Shown here piece by piece: positions 1 to 11,948 of a stretch of 64,000 nt of DNA (its first letter is position 1; each line of letters begins with the position of its first letter). The DNA lies in assembly GCF_003573695.1 (NCBI RefSeq), contig NC_039362.1:113687120-113751119 (forward strand), in the 5' to 3' direction. The position numbers were made by a program, and so were the translations under genes. This stretch comes from Papaver somniferum. Taxonomy: Eukaryota; Streptophyta; Magnoliopsida; Ranunculales; Papaveraceae. Below the pieces are notes generated by a model. That model was not told the origin of the DNA and did not search any database. It worked only from the letters and a program-made list of their open reading frames with translations.

Positions 1-1709
1 TAATATTAAGTTTACATCCAAATTATGATATCATTGAACGTCTATTCAAGGGAAGAAAATTCTATCATTGGAAGTGAATACTATGTTTACAACCAAACTA
101 TGATAGAATTACACAGTTTTAAGAAAATAAGGTAACAAGTTTTTCAGGGAAAGAAATTTAGGCAACGAAAATATGGTATCTTTTAGATAAGATCTTAAAA
201 ATACAGTAAATATAATTCTCTTAATATATGAGAGATACAGAAGCAATTGTTTGTTATTAAACATTTATGGACGGGCATGGGCGCGTATTTCCTAATAAAA
301 AATTGTCTCGCCATAACTGTACACATAAACGAAGCCTAGGGAAACCAAGGATATGTATGAGGTAGAGGTGAAAACACCTAGAGAAAAATCAAACAACATC
401 CAACCAAATGCCAAATCCATTGACTTTCTTCTGATGGCGGCTAGATTTTTTATTTTTTTGTTTGGATTTTGTTTGTTCTATGGATGCTTATATTTATCTA
501 TTTTTCTGATCCATGATCGTCGTTGGTTATGCATTTTTCCTCGACAATATAATTGATTTGTGCTGCTACTCTCTTTCGTAAATAGACTGGGGGATTGTTT
601 TATCTCGCTGTTTTCGTGCCGAAAACTGGTAGAGTTTTGTTTTGTGATATAGATCGGTAATTTTCATAATTTATTGGTTATGGTTATTATTATGGTTATT
701 AACATTGAGAATCTGACCTCAATGGTTTAAATAGTATTCTTGAACATATTTAAAGGGTGCAACTATCATATGAATATCATGCTTTCTTTTCAGCGGCTGG
801 CTTTAGTCAAATTTATGATATTTTGTTTGGGTACGTGTTTTGTGTTGCGTTTTCGCTCAGGTGAGGTTGCATTTGGTATATGTATTTTGGGATCCATATT
901 TTCATTAGTTATCATAGGAAGAAGAATATATTTAGTAAGTAGAAGCAACAAACTTTAATTATCATGAAATAAATGAGATTTTAATAGAAATTTTTGCTTT
1001 ATAAATGAGAGATTTTTGCTTTTTACCTGAAACCACCATTTTTTGGGCAAAACTAGTCATAAAAACCCAAGGTGACCAAACTTGTGATATAAAAATCCCA
1101 CTCAAATATTGGGATCCATTAAAACTCCATCGTAAACAAAATTGATACAAAAACTCCAAATTTTTAAAACTTGGTACAAAAACCCCAAATTTAAATGTTG
1201 GTTTCATCAAATTTTATTTTGGGGTTTTTTTGTTAATTTTGTTTTGATGGGGTTTTTGTGTTACTTTTGTTTTGATGGGTTTTTTGTTAAAGGATGGTGA
1301 CACCTCTGGGGTTATAACTCGCGGACCGTTTTTTGGGATGTCAAATAATGAAAATGTTTGGTTGATCACGAATCATGCTCATCATACCAACATCGTATTA
1401 ATATCCAATAATTATTTCAATTTTTTTTTTCATTTTAATTTTCATAGTGATGCAGACGATTTAATGTCATTGTTTTTGTTTTTGATATTTTTATTATGTT
1501 CTCTATTTATTTTCTTACTGGTACATGGCTGAACTTTTGGTTTGGTGAATTTTATTTTGTTTTGCAGTTTCGGATAGAGAACAGGGTACTAATATCAATA
1601 TGTTTCGATCATTTTATTTTGTTAGGTTGTGTCTTGATTTTGTCGGTCAGAAGTAGCGTGATTGCATATCATAGTTTAGTAAGCTAACAATATACTGAAA
1701 TCATCACAG
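1..1709. other. AT-rich stretch without a recognised gene
   Basis: Short open frames occur (for example 353-556 and 740-958 on the plus strand, both rich in Phe/Leu/Ile). None shows a family motif, and their composition fits chance frames in AT-rich DNA. They could also be exons or 5' untranslated parts of the gene whose candidate exons start at 1710, because introns are expected in a plant gene. Nothing in the sequence decides this. Confidence 0.4.
1030..1292. repeat. Inverted GGGGTTTTTG-type repeat, possible MITE
   Basis: The left half carries several copies of a CAAAAACYCC motif (around 1095-1195). The right half carries the reverse complement, GGGGTTTTTG or GGGTTTTTTG, several times (around 1220-1290). 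The two halves could pair into a long imperfect hairpin. I could not fix ends or a target duplication, so calling it a non-autonomous DNA element is inference. Confidence 0.3.
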
Positions 1710-2190
1710 AGTGGTGGAAACTCGGCGGCTCCACCAATCCTTGCGGAGGTAATACAACTATGCATGGATAGTGAGGGGTCTTTAACATTTAAGAAGGTTC
1801 TGAAGCCTAAACATGTCCCATTGTCAAGAATGATATTGGATGCAACTAATCAATGTATAGTTGATGTCTCTAATGTGGAGGTATGCTTTTACCTCTACTA
1901 TGTATCTATTTGCATTTCCTGGGCCAACAAATTTCCGAAGTTAGAAACTGTGGAAAATAAAGATAAAAGAAAAGTGAGAAGTTCAAATCTTAGAAAGAAG
2001 TTTATATCCATGGTACTCGGTGCAAGGAAAATCTCAAAATCCTACATCTTATTGTCTTTTCCACTAAAGTGATGAGCGAAATAAGTAGTGGCAGCTTCGA
2101 ATCATCGTTCAAGGTATGGTAATGTCTATTTCACCAATATAGGGTGTCTAATTCTCCATTCAGGATTTCGATGTCAAGGAAATTGAATAA
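1710..2190 (+). pseudogene. Candidate last exons of an unrecognised plant gene
   Basis: After an acceptor-like TCACAG, 1710-1880 is open for 57 codons in phase 0 and ends at a donor-like GAG|GTATGC. Its peptide (begins SGGNSAAPPILAEVIQLC, includes TFKKVLKPKHVPLSRM) has normal protein composition, unlike the surrounding chance frames. A second possible exon at 2070-2113 ends at AAG|GTATGG. A third at 2164-2190, after TTCAG, runs in frame from it to a TAA (peptide DFDVKEIE). The phase between the first and second pieces does not match, so the model is incomplete or the gene is broken. I do not recognise the family. It could also be a gene fragment carried by a transposon. Confidence 0.27.
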
Positions 2191-5100
2191 GTCACTCTTA
2201 GATGGTTGTTTGCTTATATGGATCCACAGTAACGTTTGTTGCGTCTGAGTATCTAAATTTTTTCAAAGGGCATGCTTTGTAGTAAAAATGTCTTACCCAG
2301 CTAATTAGCTGCAGGTATAGTGATACGAGCTCTTTCAAAGACAGACCATTGTCAAAAGATTGTATATCTTTTTGGTCAAAGGTGATCACTGCTTTTTCCA
2401 TTTCCAACTGGACCACTAGCATTTAGGCCCATTACCAAGGCAATCTCTTTGTTGAGTACATCGTTATTTGCATTCCTGTGAGAATTGATTTCGTTAATTT
2501 CCTTATATAGACATCTTATTATGGTGTACATGCAATAAATAAGAAGCCTACAACATTTTTTATGCCGTAGAGGATCCTTCGCAGGAAATTACGGAAAGAG
2601 TAACTTCATGTGGAATAAGATTAGTAGCATGAAGCATAAAACTATTGTTTATTTAACAAATCAGGGAGGAGTATTAGATAAAAGGTATTTTAATTAGCTG
2701 CGATAGGAGATAATATCTAAAGTATTTTCTTGATGTACATCATCTAGATGTGAGATAATCTACATATTTATTGAATCAATTTTAGTAACTTTAGGTGATG
2801 TTGTTGGTGGGAGGCTAAGACAGGCAATTACGTACTAAACAACAAGTTAGTACCTCTGTCAACTTTGTGTTGGGACATCATCGTTCTGGGGCTTTGCTAA
2901 AACATCAACTTACCAATTTCAGTGTATCGGAAAGAAGGGGAACTCATACGTTGTTCAGTTGAACAAAGTGATTTTATATCTCTCTACTATAGTCAGGTAC
3001 CTCTCTTCTCACTATAATATTAACTTCAGAATGCATTTCTCAGTGTTAATTCCTATAAATTACTTTAATATGTAAACGTGATTAATGAAAACAATAACTG
3101 TGGTTTTTCTGCCAGAGACGAGTTTCCAGTTACGCACTTCGCATCTCCAATGATAGGGGTGAAGGTCTTAACCAAAAAATAATCTCCAATGCTAGGGTCA
3201 AGGTTAATAAAAAATCATGACAAGAATGCCATATAATAAGAAGGGATAAAGGAGAAAGTCATATCTTCACCATCTCCATGACCTTGGGTCTATTGACAAA
3301 AGATTGTAAATATTTTGTCATAATTTCCCCTAAGCTACTGGTAATTTTTTTTGTGAATGGCTTCATGCGGAAGTTGCTTAATGTCACTACATACAAATGC
3401 AAAGAGTAAGTAAGGCATTCAATGGAACAGTGGCCTTCCGGATTAGAAAGAACAATTATTATGCAATTGAAAGCTTATGATACTTAAAATACTTAGGGAT
3501 TCCATGTTCAAATGTATTACCTGGAAAATGTTTAAACCCGTGTAATTTTCTAGAAAATACTTGCTTGAATAGAATTAGAATTTAAGTTTGGATTTACGTG
3601 GTATATAGAAAACATCTATTTTGAATACTGAAAACAAAAAGCAGAGACCACGTGGAAAGCAAATACATATGTTATGAATGTCCTATTCATTTAATTAGAT
3701 TTAAATATATGTATAAGTTTTTATAAGTTAATGATGATGTTTTCAAACCTTGCTATATACATGTTTTGTTTTTCAACTTAATACCTTTAATTAGGAAAGT
3801 GATAACAAAAAACCAAAACCAACAAAATCACATATTCATATTAATAAGATAAGGAATATGCCCCAGATTAATTTTGGTACAAATCGGGAGAACTGGAGTG
3901 AAGTTAACAATAAGATGGTACAAGTTCACAATTTGGAAATGACTTTATGATTCTCATTGATTCGTAGAACAATGTTAAAAAAAATTAGAGTAACTATAAT
4001 TCGTAGAGCGCATAACAAAACATTAAAAATAAAAACAAATGACGGAATGCTTGTTCAGATTAAGCTGAAAGATATTTCGTACTTCAGTGAAAAATTCAAT
4101 GATAAATAAATCGTTCGAATCCTATATTTTACTCTAAAGTCGCACCAATGAGATTTTTGACCGGTACCTGGTACAAAAAAAATCTAGGTGAATGCAGCAC
4201 GAGCATAATTCTTCTGCCTGAAAAGGATCAACAAATACTAAGATACAAATTCGAACTATTGAATTTTTCCTCACTTAGAGACAAGATAACTAGCTAGGAC
4301 AAATATACCATATGTAATCGGCATTATCAAACATCATAGTAAGAATAATGTTTTTATGAGCCCCATATGACATTATATGTATGATAATTAGAACATCTAT
4401 CCGAGTGATAGATTCTACAGATGCTACTGGAATCATGAAGGATTCTTTAAAACCCAGATGAAGCGTAAGAAAAACAAAACCAACACCCCCGTGCACATGA
4501 TGTTTTAATGAAAATCCATGTGGAATTTTAATGAGAGCAACTCTAACATGGGTTAGTTGAGTAATAATGATAAGTTCAAATAAGATTGAGCAGATTCAAG
4601 GTACATATAACATTTTAAATTTCATACAACAAATTTAACATAAATTTAAATTTAAATTGAGATTAACAAATGCGAAGGATCGCATGAGAGATCCTTCTAC
4701 ATTCCAGCAAAGCTACAAGAATGTGCATATATTAAAATGTCGACGTATCATATATGAAAGAATACAAGTATGCAAAGTTATGAAAGAAGCATGTTTGAAT
4801 TGATCAACTAAATATGTAATAAAGATTTTGACATTAATAACAAATATTTGTGACAGGAAGTGTATAGTGGAGGAACTAAGTGTTTCGAGAATTCTAAACC
4901 AGACAAAAGAAGAAATGATGTTCGGAAATCATGCAACACTAAGTGAAGCATTCAAAGTGTTACATAGGAAAGGAAAAACTATTGCAAGCCCTATTTAAAT
5001 TATATTTCGAAAAAAAAATATTTTACAAAAAAAATCACATGAAATGTAGGGCAATTTTTATAGTTAAAGTAACAATCATTGGAATTTAGCCAGAATCCCA

Positions 5101-5265
5101 GCAGTACTACATGGCATGTCCAGGAAGCAAGGTAAAACATGTGTACATGGAAGGAAAGTTACTGTACAACGGATGTATGGTTATAGTGAAGGCGCATCGA
5201 TACCAAGGTAACAAATACATAATTTAAATGATAAAAGTCCCACGTCATTTTCTTTTTATTATATA
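2191..5265. other. Gene-free AT-rich interval
   Basis: No frame, repeat or element end that I can support. Short minus-strand frames at 2198-2422 and 4290-4496 lack any recognisable motif. Confidence 0.4.
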
Positions 5266-5269
5266 TTAT

Positions 5270-6005
5270 AAAAAATTACATTGCAAAATACATGTTCTAA
5301 TGACAGCTACATATTCGAATAATAGTACATGACGGTGAAAATTATGGTATGATCACAACAACGTGATCAATGGTTGAAATAATTATACATAACATTAGAG
5401 TAATAGAGATAATGGCATTTTCAACATTGGATGTACACGTAAACACTTGAGTTTTCAATAAATAATTTACGGAAAGCATACAACCTTCTAAAGAATGTGT
5501 TTGATTTGCGGAAAACCGAGTACAACACGTAGCAAAAATATTAGGTACAATAGAAAAATCACGGTTTTGGACTCATACTTGAAGAAAGGAACTTCTTCTA
5601 TCAAAGTCTAGCTGTAAATGAGATATTTCACCATAATAGAGCTTTAGATGGAGCGTATATATTTGAAATAAATTCAAAAAGATAACTACATTTCATTATT
5701 GTTTTAGATATAACAATATAATGGGACTTAATGACCCAAACGGGGCACAAAAATAAACATAAGTAGTTTGCATGACATAAACACAAGCGAAAAACAAGCA
5801 GCGGATCCGTACATACAAATCACTAAGACAAAATCTCTAGAAAAAACAATGTACAAATGCGTTATCTATTCCTGACAAAGAACAACTCCAGCCATTGCCT
5901 AAGAAATATCTGATAAACAGAAAAATGAAATATGAGGTAATAACGACATGCCGACATCGGTCAAGTGGGATGAAGAAGGAGATGAGGTGTTCAGTAATTA
6001 AGAAT
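5270..6005. repeat. Diverged duplication, copy 1
   Basis: This stretch matches 7200-7860 with many substitutions and small indels. Shared landmarks are a GAAAACCGAGTA/GAAAAACCGGGTA stretch, TCATACTTGAAGAA with AACTTC close by, AGAGAACAACTCCAG-like sequence, and an acidic coding-like end (GACATGCC, then GATGAAGAAGG). Copy 1 keeps only the tail of the acidic peptide seen in copy 2. The copies lie about 1.9 kb apart, with a MITE between them. Confidence 0.55.
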
Positions 6006-6672
6006 AAAGATCGTAGATAAAAAAGGTTATGTTTATTCTCGAACTCATCACTTTTGAAACATATTATTATTCTCCGAAACTTTAGTGTCAAACTTTAGTG
6101 TCAAACTTTACTAAATAAAGATCAAAGTCGTGGAAATTATGAGTTAGATAGATTTTACTGTAATTGTTAATTTGTTGGATGTTAATTATGCCCTATACTG
6201 TATAGTTTCTAATTAGAGCAACCTTCGAACGGATCCTAGGTGATTTCCCTCTCACTTAACAAATACCTATGGTGAAAACATGTACACTCCGAGTATGATT
6301 TAAGCTTTCTTTTTCTTTCCCATGTTATTTAGATGATATCCGTACAATATAGAAGAAATTAGGTGCATTTTAGTTTTCATGCATTGATGGTTCGTTGATT
6401 GATCAATCAACAACGTTGGAAATATATTTTTCTTAGTTAAAATTCCAACAAAATTTTAGCTATAACATACAATATACAAATACTTGGTTGATGCAAGTTG
6501 TGTTTGTGTAAAGTGTATAATAGTAGATATATCTAAATACCTTCCCTCTATAGCATGGTTTGATTACGTTTATTGAAAACAATCATATTAACCAATAACA
6601 GTTTCATGAAATTCGGATACATCTGGGCAACGGGAGCGGGGAGAAGCCCTACCACACCAAATCAAAAGTTTC

Positions 6673-6703
6673 CATTGGACCCAGTGCGTAGAACGGGTTA
6701 CAA
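6673..6703 (-). other. Degenerate Helitron-like terminal hairpin motif
   Basis: GGACCCAGTGCGTAGAACGG followed by GTTAC resembles the hairpin at 8557-8580 (CCCGGTGCATAGCACGGG, then TTAC). It looks like a decayed copy of the same terminus, read on the minus strand. No matching 5' end was found, and a hAT MITE lies immediately to the right. Confidence 0.25.
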
Positions 6704-6708
6704 AAGGA

Positions 6709-7153
6709 TAGGCCTGTTAATATATGTCCGATATCCGGAATCCGTTTCCGAGTATTCGAGATCCTATAGGATTTTATCGGATATCTTCCTTAATATATCG
6801 GAATCGGATTAAGCTCCATCCAAATTGTTAATATCCGATAGAACAATGACTTATTTGTGATTTAACCTAATCATATTAGAGTCGAGTAAAAGAATAAGGA
6901 AAAATATCTGATATGAAATGTTTGAGAAATTGAACTTAAATTTCAATTATGAACATATTTTACAGAGTTTTTAACATTTTTTTGTCAGAACCGGATATTA
7001 TCGGGTAAATATCCGATATCCGATAGCTTAGCCTATCAGAATCGATATCTGATTTTTGATATCCTATAGGATATTATCGAATATCCGATAGCGCTAACCT
7101 ATTAGATACAGATTTCCAAATATCCGACGGATATTCATCCATTGACACCCCTA
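6709..7153. mobile_element. hAT-type MITE (445 bp) with 8-bp TSD
   Basis: The left end TAGGCCTGTTAATATATG and the right end, read in reverse complement as TAGGGGTGTCAATGGATG, form imperfect terminal inverted repeats of the CAGGGGTGTCAA type known from plant hAT elements. The flanks carry an 8-bp duplication, CAAAAGGA (6701-6708) and TAAAAGGA (7154-7161), with one mismatch. Eight-bp duplications are the hAT hallmark. The interior has no coding frame and is full of TATCCGATA and GATATCC motifs on both strands, which may be subterminal transposase-binding sites (inference). It must have been moved by a transposase encoded elsewhere. Confidence 0.8.
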
Positions 7154-7199
7154 TAAAAGGACAAAATAGGTAGTAAGTTATAAATATCTATCTATTTCT

Positions 7200-7857
7200 T
7201 ATTACATGTTATAAAACAAATATAACTAAAGTAACACATACTTTGTGAAAACTATCTTCTCCATCTTATAGTATACAACGGTAATGACAGCAGTATATTC
7301 ACATCAATTGGACAAATGGGTGAAGTGGTTATAGATAACAATATTAGAGTAACAAAAATGATGGTATTGCCAACGATATTTGTAAAACCATAATGTTTAT
7401 GATAAGCAAAATTTTCGGGAAAAAAAATCAGGAAAAATAAATTAAAAAATGCAGTTTCTTGAAACATAATTTTGTTTTGCTGAAAAACCGGGTAGACTGC
7501 ATAGAGGAAATATTAACTGCAATAGAGAAATCAATGGTCTTTAGATTCATACTTGAAGAAGAAACTTCATATATCTCACTCTAAAATCCCATGACATATT
7601 TCATTGTGATAATGCCTTGGAGAAAGCATATGATCTATTAAACAAAAACTAATGGGTAAGTACAACTTCTGACAGAGAACAACTCCAGACACATACTAAG
7701 AACGACCTGGTAAAAAAAATGTACAACACAATGGAAAACGACGATGACATGCTAAAGTTGATCGAATTGGATGAACATGATGATGATATGGACGAGATTA
7801 TGGACAAGGATCCTGACATGCCACCATTGGCCGAGATAGATGAAGAAGGCCATGCAG

Positions 7858-7860
<3 letters not shown>
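7200..7860. repeat. Diverged duplication, copy 2
   Basis: Partner of 5270-6005. Collinear matches run from about 7200 to the acidic reading frame ending at the poly-T tract. This copy keeps a longer acidic peptide. Direction and age of the duplication cannot be told by eye. Confidence 0.55.

Positions 7861-7895
<35 letters not shown>
7719..7895 (+). CDS. Acidic ORF remnant running into poly-T
   Basis: A 58-codon frame opens with MYNTMENDDDMLKLIELD and is very rich in Asp/Glu/Met. It then enters a 32-T tract that encodes ten Phe before a stop. The tail of the acidic part (DMPPLAEIDEEG) has a homologous counterpart in the other duplicate (DMPTSVKWDEEG, near 5950), so the frame was probably coding in an ancestor. 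The Phe tail is an artefact of the T tract. Family unknown. Probably an exon remnant, not a gene. Confidence 0.3.
7860..7891. repeat. Poly-T tract (32 T)
   Basis: Uninterrupted run of T. It could be the poly-A tail of a minus-strand retroposed sequence, or slippage. No SINE or LINE 3' end is visible to its right. Confidence 0.9.
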
Positions 7896-8654
7896 ACCGT
7901 GACAATTTTAAACTAAATGGATGTAAATCTTATAATTAACAGTGCTACCATGACGTTCTTTCTTGGAGACCAGTATCCATCTTGGATACGACCTATATTA
8001 AGTTGTATCATGAAACTATGCTTAAGTAGTAGTTCAAACACCACCAACAAACATGTGTAATGCTGACAAGCTGTTACGCGAAAATGGACTCAACATAGTA
8101 ATGTTACATGGATCGACTTCAAAATCGACATTAATAAAGCTATCTCTGCAGTAATGCTGCATGCACACTTCTAGCATTTCACATTTCTTTTTATTTCTTT
8201 TTTGAAAATTGCATTTCACAAATTTTCATGTGATATATATCTGTATCTTCCAAAACTTTTACAGATTAAATCGTTGGATAGCACAATTGTTAATAAAAAA
8301 AATTGGACAAAAAAACGTGAAATAATGTTTAATTGCAAATGTTTATAAGCATAAAAAAACATAATTATTTTAAATCCAAAATTTATGGAGTCAACTTTTT
8401 TAATTATTTTAATACCTGCCTATAAAATTAATACATGAATTGAGGTTTATGATACCAAATTTAAATAATCAAAGAGTATCAAAGTTTCCTATCCCTTTAA
8501 AATATCAAACCAATCAAAGACCCTTCAAAAATATCCTAAATTAGCTGATCCATCGGTCCCGGTGCATAGCACGGGTTACATACTTGTATATCCTAATAAT
8601 TTCGATGTCATACTCCAATATTTTCTTTCCTGTTATTTTGATATCCATATTTGT

Positions 8655-8885
8655 TTTGATATCTTTCGAAATCATATTCCCATTTTTTTTCTTTTGTTGT
8701 TGATAACGATTTTTTTCTTTGGAAATCATATTCCTAATGATTTTTTTTATTTTTTTGTTGTTGACACCGTTTTTTTTTCTTTTGTTGCTGATAACGATTT
8801 TTTTTTTTGGAAATCATATTTCTAATGATTTTTTTTTGTTGTAGACACCGTTCTTTTTTTCTGGAAATCATAATCCTAATGATTT
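8655..8885. repeat. T-rich tandem repeats
   Basis: A unit GGAAATCATATTCCTAATGA followed by a T run and a GTTGTTGACACCG or GTTGATAACG piece recurs about four times (near 8666, 8720, 8808 and 8861) with variable T runs. It lies in the 3' half of the Helitron candidate. Confidence 0.6.
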
Positions 8886-9285
8886 TGTATTATTTTTATT
8901 TGTATAGGATTAACAAACCTTTCACTGGATTCATTCGGGCCATTCACAAATCAGGTATTTTCTTTTAATCAGTGATTTAAATTTGTTCTTTTAATCAGGT
9001 ATATTCCCATGAATTTTTTTTAGGTATTTAATACCAACTGAATGTGTAATTGCAAGTATTTTCTTTTATCCGTAGTTTGGCGTTGTAATTAGGTAATTTT
9101 ATTACAAAAACTATAAATGGACATTGGATTGTTTTATTTATTCATTTTAATTTTACGATGAAATCATCATGAACATTGCATATTTTATTTTATTTCATCA
9201 TGATGAAATCGCTTTATGGTAATGTTGATATGTTTCTAAGATGAATTGTTGTATAAAAAATGAAAGCAATATTTGTTACACAAAA

Positions 9286-9740
9286 TCAAACACTGCCTTT
9301 GGTTGGAATCCTACCAACAAGCTGAGCTCCAACACCTCCTTGAATAGCAACGCCTAATTTATGAAAAATAAAATTACCAAAACCACTACTAGCATCATTA
9401 TGAACAAGACAATTCTTAAGACGCTTGAAAAAACACAAAGTACCGTCACCAAGCTCACCTAAAGTGGAAAAGGCTAAAACACCAAGACCATAACCCAAAG
9501 AAGTGCACTTGTCCAAATACTTACTGCCTTAGAAATTGCCTTCCCTGGGACAAATGAGCGCACATCATCACCTGTGAAGAGCGAGACACCAGTGACATCC
9601 ATACAAACATCACGACCATTTTCCCAATTGAGAACAAGAATGTCCGCAGGCCTGAAATCTATGTCATCATCAGATTGAATACCAAGAGATACTTCCTTAC
9701 GCGCAGGTACGCTAGCCTTGTAGCAAATATCAAACACCAC
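9286..9740 (-). pseudogene. Broken fragment of a plant repeat-associated protein
   Basis: Two minus-strand frames (9474-9740 and 9286-9516) are parts of one peptide split by a frameshift near 9500-9516. The first contains RPADILVLNWENGRDVCMDV, then TGVSLF and FVPGKAIS. The second contains LGYGLGVLAFSTLGELG and FAIQGG-like VAIQGGVGAQLVGRIPT. I recognise the pattern RPAD-W-G-D-C-DLTG...GVGAQ-V-RLPT from a family of plant proteins usually found near transposons and often annotated as reverse-transcriptase or auxilin-like. Its biochemical role is not established to my knowledge. It sits inside the Helitron candidate, which suits gene-fragment capture. It is truncated at both ends. Confidence 0.5.
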
Positions 9741-9955
9741 ATCACGAACAACATCATGTCGAAATTTTCTAAGATTAAATAAGATTTAATAATTTTAGGA
9801 AACTATTTTCTAAAATATGATTGGCCAAATAATATTTTATGGGACCAAAAATTTTCTTAAAATTCTATTGGCTGAAATTTAAAATGGTGGGGGTCAGAAT
9901 CAACCAGAAGCTCCGATTAACCGCCTCGCGAAAAAATTCTGTTTTTATATAGAGA

Positions 9956-10129
9956 ATTTTTATTTTGGTAATGCCACTATGTGAACTGAATAGATACCAT
10001 AATGAGTGTCTTGTGTACGCAACTAAACAGTGCACTAAAAACATGAGTCAAATCCTCTTAGTGAAGCTTTTAAGTACCAAAGAATTTGAGTGCATCTTTT
10101 ATGCACCCAACGCAATATTATTAGTATTT
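9956..10129. other. Spacer without visible features
   Basis: AT-rich, no motif recognised. Confidence 0.4.
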
Positions 10130-10666
10130 TTATTTTGTTCATGATACATATTTCTAGTTTATGACTTGAAACAAGAGGAAATGGGTCATATTAAATCCAC
10201 TATTCTGCCGGGGGTGAAATGGGTTTATGATTTGGTGGAGGAAAATTCTATGGTCCTCATTGGGGATTGAAGAAACACGTCTCTTTATTATGATATTTGG
10301 TGGGGTGATGAGTCAATAGCAGATATTTTAGGAGACTGGACTTTGGACGGTACTGTTTTAATGACTGATTGCTTGACTGAGGGAAGATGGGAGTTACTGG
10401 ACGAGTACAGGGACACAATTCTGGCAGCTGGAATAGAGTTGGAAGATTTTCCTACACCATTAGGAGGGGATGATTGCAAGATATGGAAGCCAAATACTGA
10501 TGGATGCTTCACGGTCAGCTCAGCTAGGGAGATAGTGCGCAAGTGCAAGGCTTGATGGGGTGCAGCTATTTTGGAGAGCGTCAGTCCATCCTTCGCTTGC
10601 TGCTCGTAATTGGAAGTTGCTAACAGGTGCGTGTGTTACCCTGGATAAGGTTCGTAGTAAGTTCAC

Positions 10667-11513
10667 TGTGGACACACGAACTACGCGGGGTCTGCGTGCC
10701 CGCAATCAATTGTTAAAGTCTAAAGAGATTACGATGGTGATACCCTGATGTGGGTTCATTGGCTCAAAACCCACGGGTTTATCATGGCCTCCTCCAACTT
10801 CCCCGTGCGTAGCGATTATGCATGGGGTACAAATATAAAAGGAAAGCAACATATATAAGCAAATGCATGCGGAACTAGATGAATGTAAAGTGCTGAAATG
10901 TAAATAAGACCAAGGTTTACGTGGTTCAGCACTAAGGCCTACATCCACGGGGTTTGTTGTTCTACTATATTATTCACGGTTACACGAATAGTTGAATGAC
11001 TTGGGGTTTACATATTTCTCTCCCCTATGGGATTCCTTACCTTTGCTATTCTCTCTCTCTCTCTCTCCTGATGTTTTTTCGATCCCCTTCCCCCTTTGTG
11101 GAGATTGGGTATTTATAAGGTAGGAACGTGGGACCCATCTCTGAAGACCGTTGGAACCTTATCTTCTAGTGTCTTGTGTCCATCACGCAGAGGTCTGCGT
11201 TTCCCCCTCGATCCCGCGGAGGCATCTTCGCTCGTTCCATAGGTCGGTCGACACGTGCACTGAGCAGAGTGTTTAATGCGGGTGGTTGAGGGGTCTGCTC
11301 GTGTCAGACAAGTGTCTTCTGCCCCTGTCAGTCCGTGTCAGCTGACTTTCTCTCCACCGTTGATCTTAGCTCCTCTTCTGGGGATGAGATAAAGCAACTC
11401 CTAGGGGTTTATTTGGTGCTTCGCGACGCATCGTGTTTTGATGTCTTGGCTTGCATGCTTTCCACGTACCTTTCTGTATACTCGTGTCCGATAGTGAGAT
11501 ATATGTGTACACA
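10667..11513. mobile_element. Solo gypsy-type LTR (847 bp), TSD TTCAC
   Basis: It starts TGTGGACACACG and ends ATGTGTACACA (TG...CA with an extended inverted end). It is flanked by TTCAC at 10662-10666 and 11514-11518. Removing it and one duplication rejoins the LINE zinc-knuckle reading frame exactly. The interior shares the stretch TTTACGTGGTTCAGCACTAA, then GGCCTAC and TCCACGG, with the gypsy LTR at 45001-45880, and its end resembles 54266-54342, so both belong to related families. There is no internal region, so it is a product of LTR-LTR recombination. Orientation is probably minus, by analogy with the gypsy at 41-54 kb. Confidence 0.85.
11052..11068. repeat. CT microsatellite
   Basis: Short (CT)n run inside the solo LTR. 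Confidence 0.8.
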
Positions 11514-11948
11514 TTCACAATTCAGGTAGTAAATAAATGTTGTCTATTTAATGCCGATGAAGAGTCTCTTGAACATTTGTTATGGAGTTGTAATTTTGCT
11601 AAGCATGCATGGAACTGGATGGAGGGGGTTTTCAGTTTAAAGGCACAGTGTAACTTAACAACAGCATATGCAGCTGCTAAGGGGCGTAGTAGGATGGTCA
11701 AAGATCTTTAGTTACTCGCTATATTGGTTATACGATCTGAATTGTGGATGACGAGGAATGGGGCTGTTTATGAGAACAAACAGGTCAGTTGGAGATATTT
11801 TCAAAAGAGGGTGTTTAATCAGGTCCACGTGTATGCAAGAAAGGGCTGTATGTACAACTCCGTTGATGATTTGGCTATCCTTTCTTTCTTTACAGTGGCG
11901 CATAGGCAGGTTAATTCTAAGAAACCAGTAGAGGTTTTTTGCAACATT

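Larger units (their letters stand above)
8541..9955 (-). mobile_element. Helitron candidate with captured coding fragment
   Basis: Read on the minus strand, the left side has a hairpin (CCCGTGC, loop, GCACCGGG), then about 12 nt and CTAA followed by T. This matches the Helitron 3' rule of a hairpin shortly before CTRR with insertion before T. The right side starts on the minus strand with TCTCTATATAAAAACAG, a form common at plant Helitron 5' ends (TC start). There are no inverted repeats or target duplications, as expected for Helitrons. No Rep/helicase is present, so it would be non-autonomous. The 5' flank is T, not the usual A, so this end may be off by one or two bases. Confidence 0.5.
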
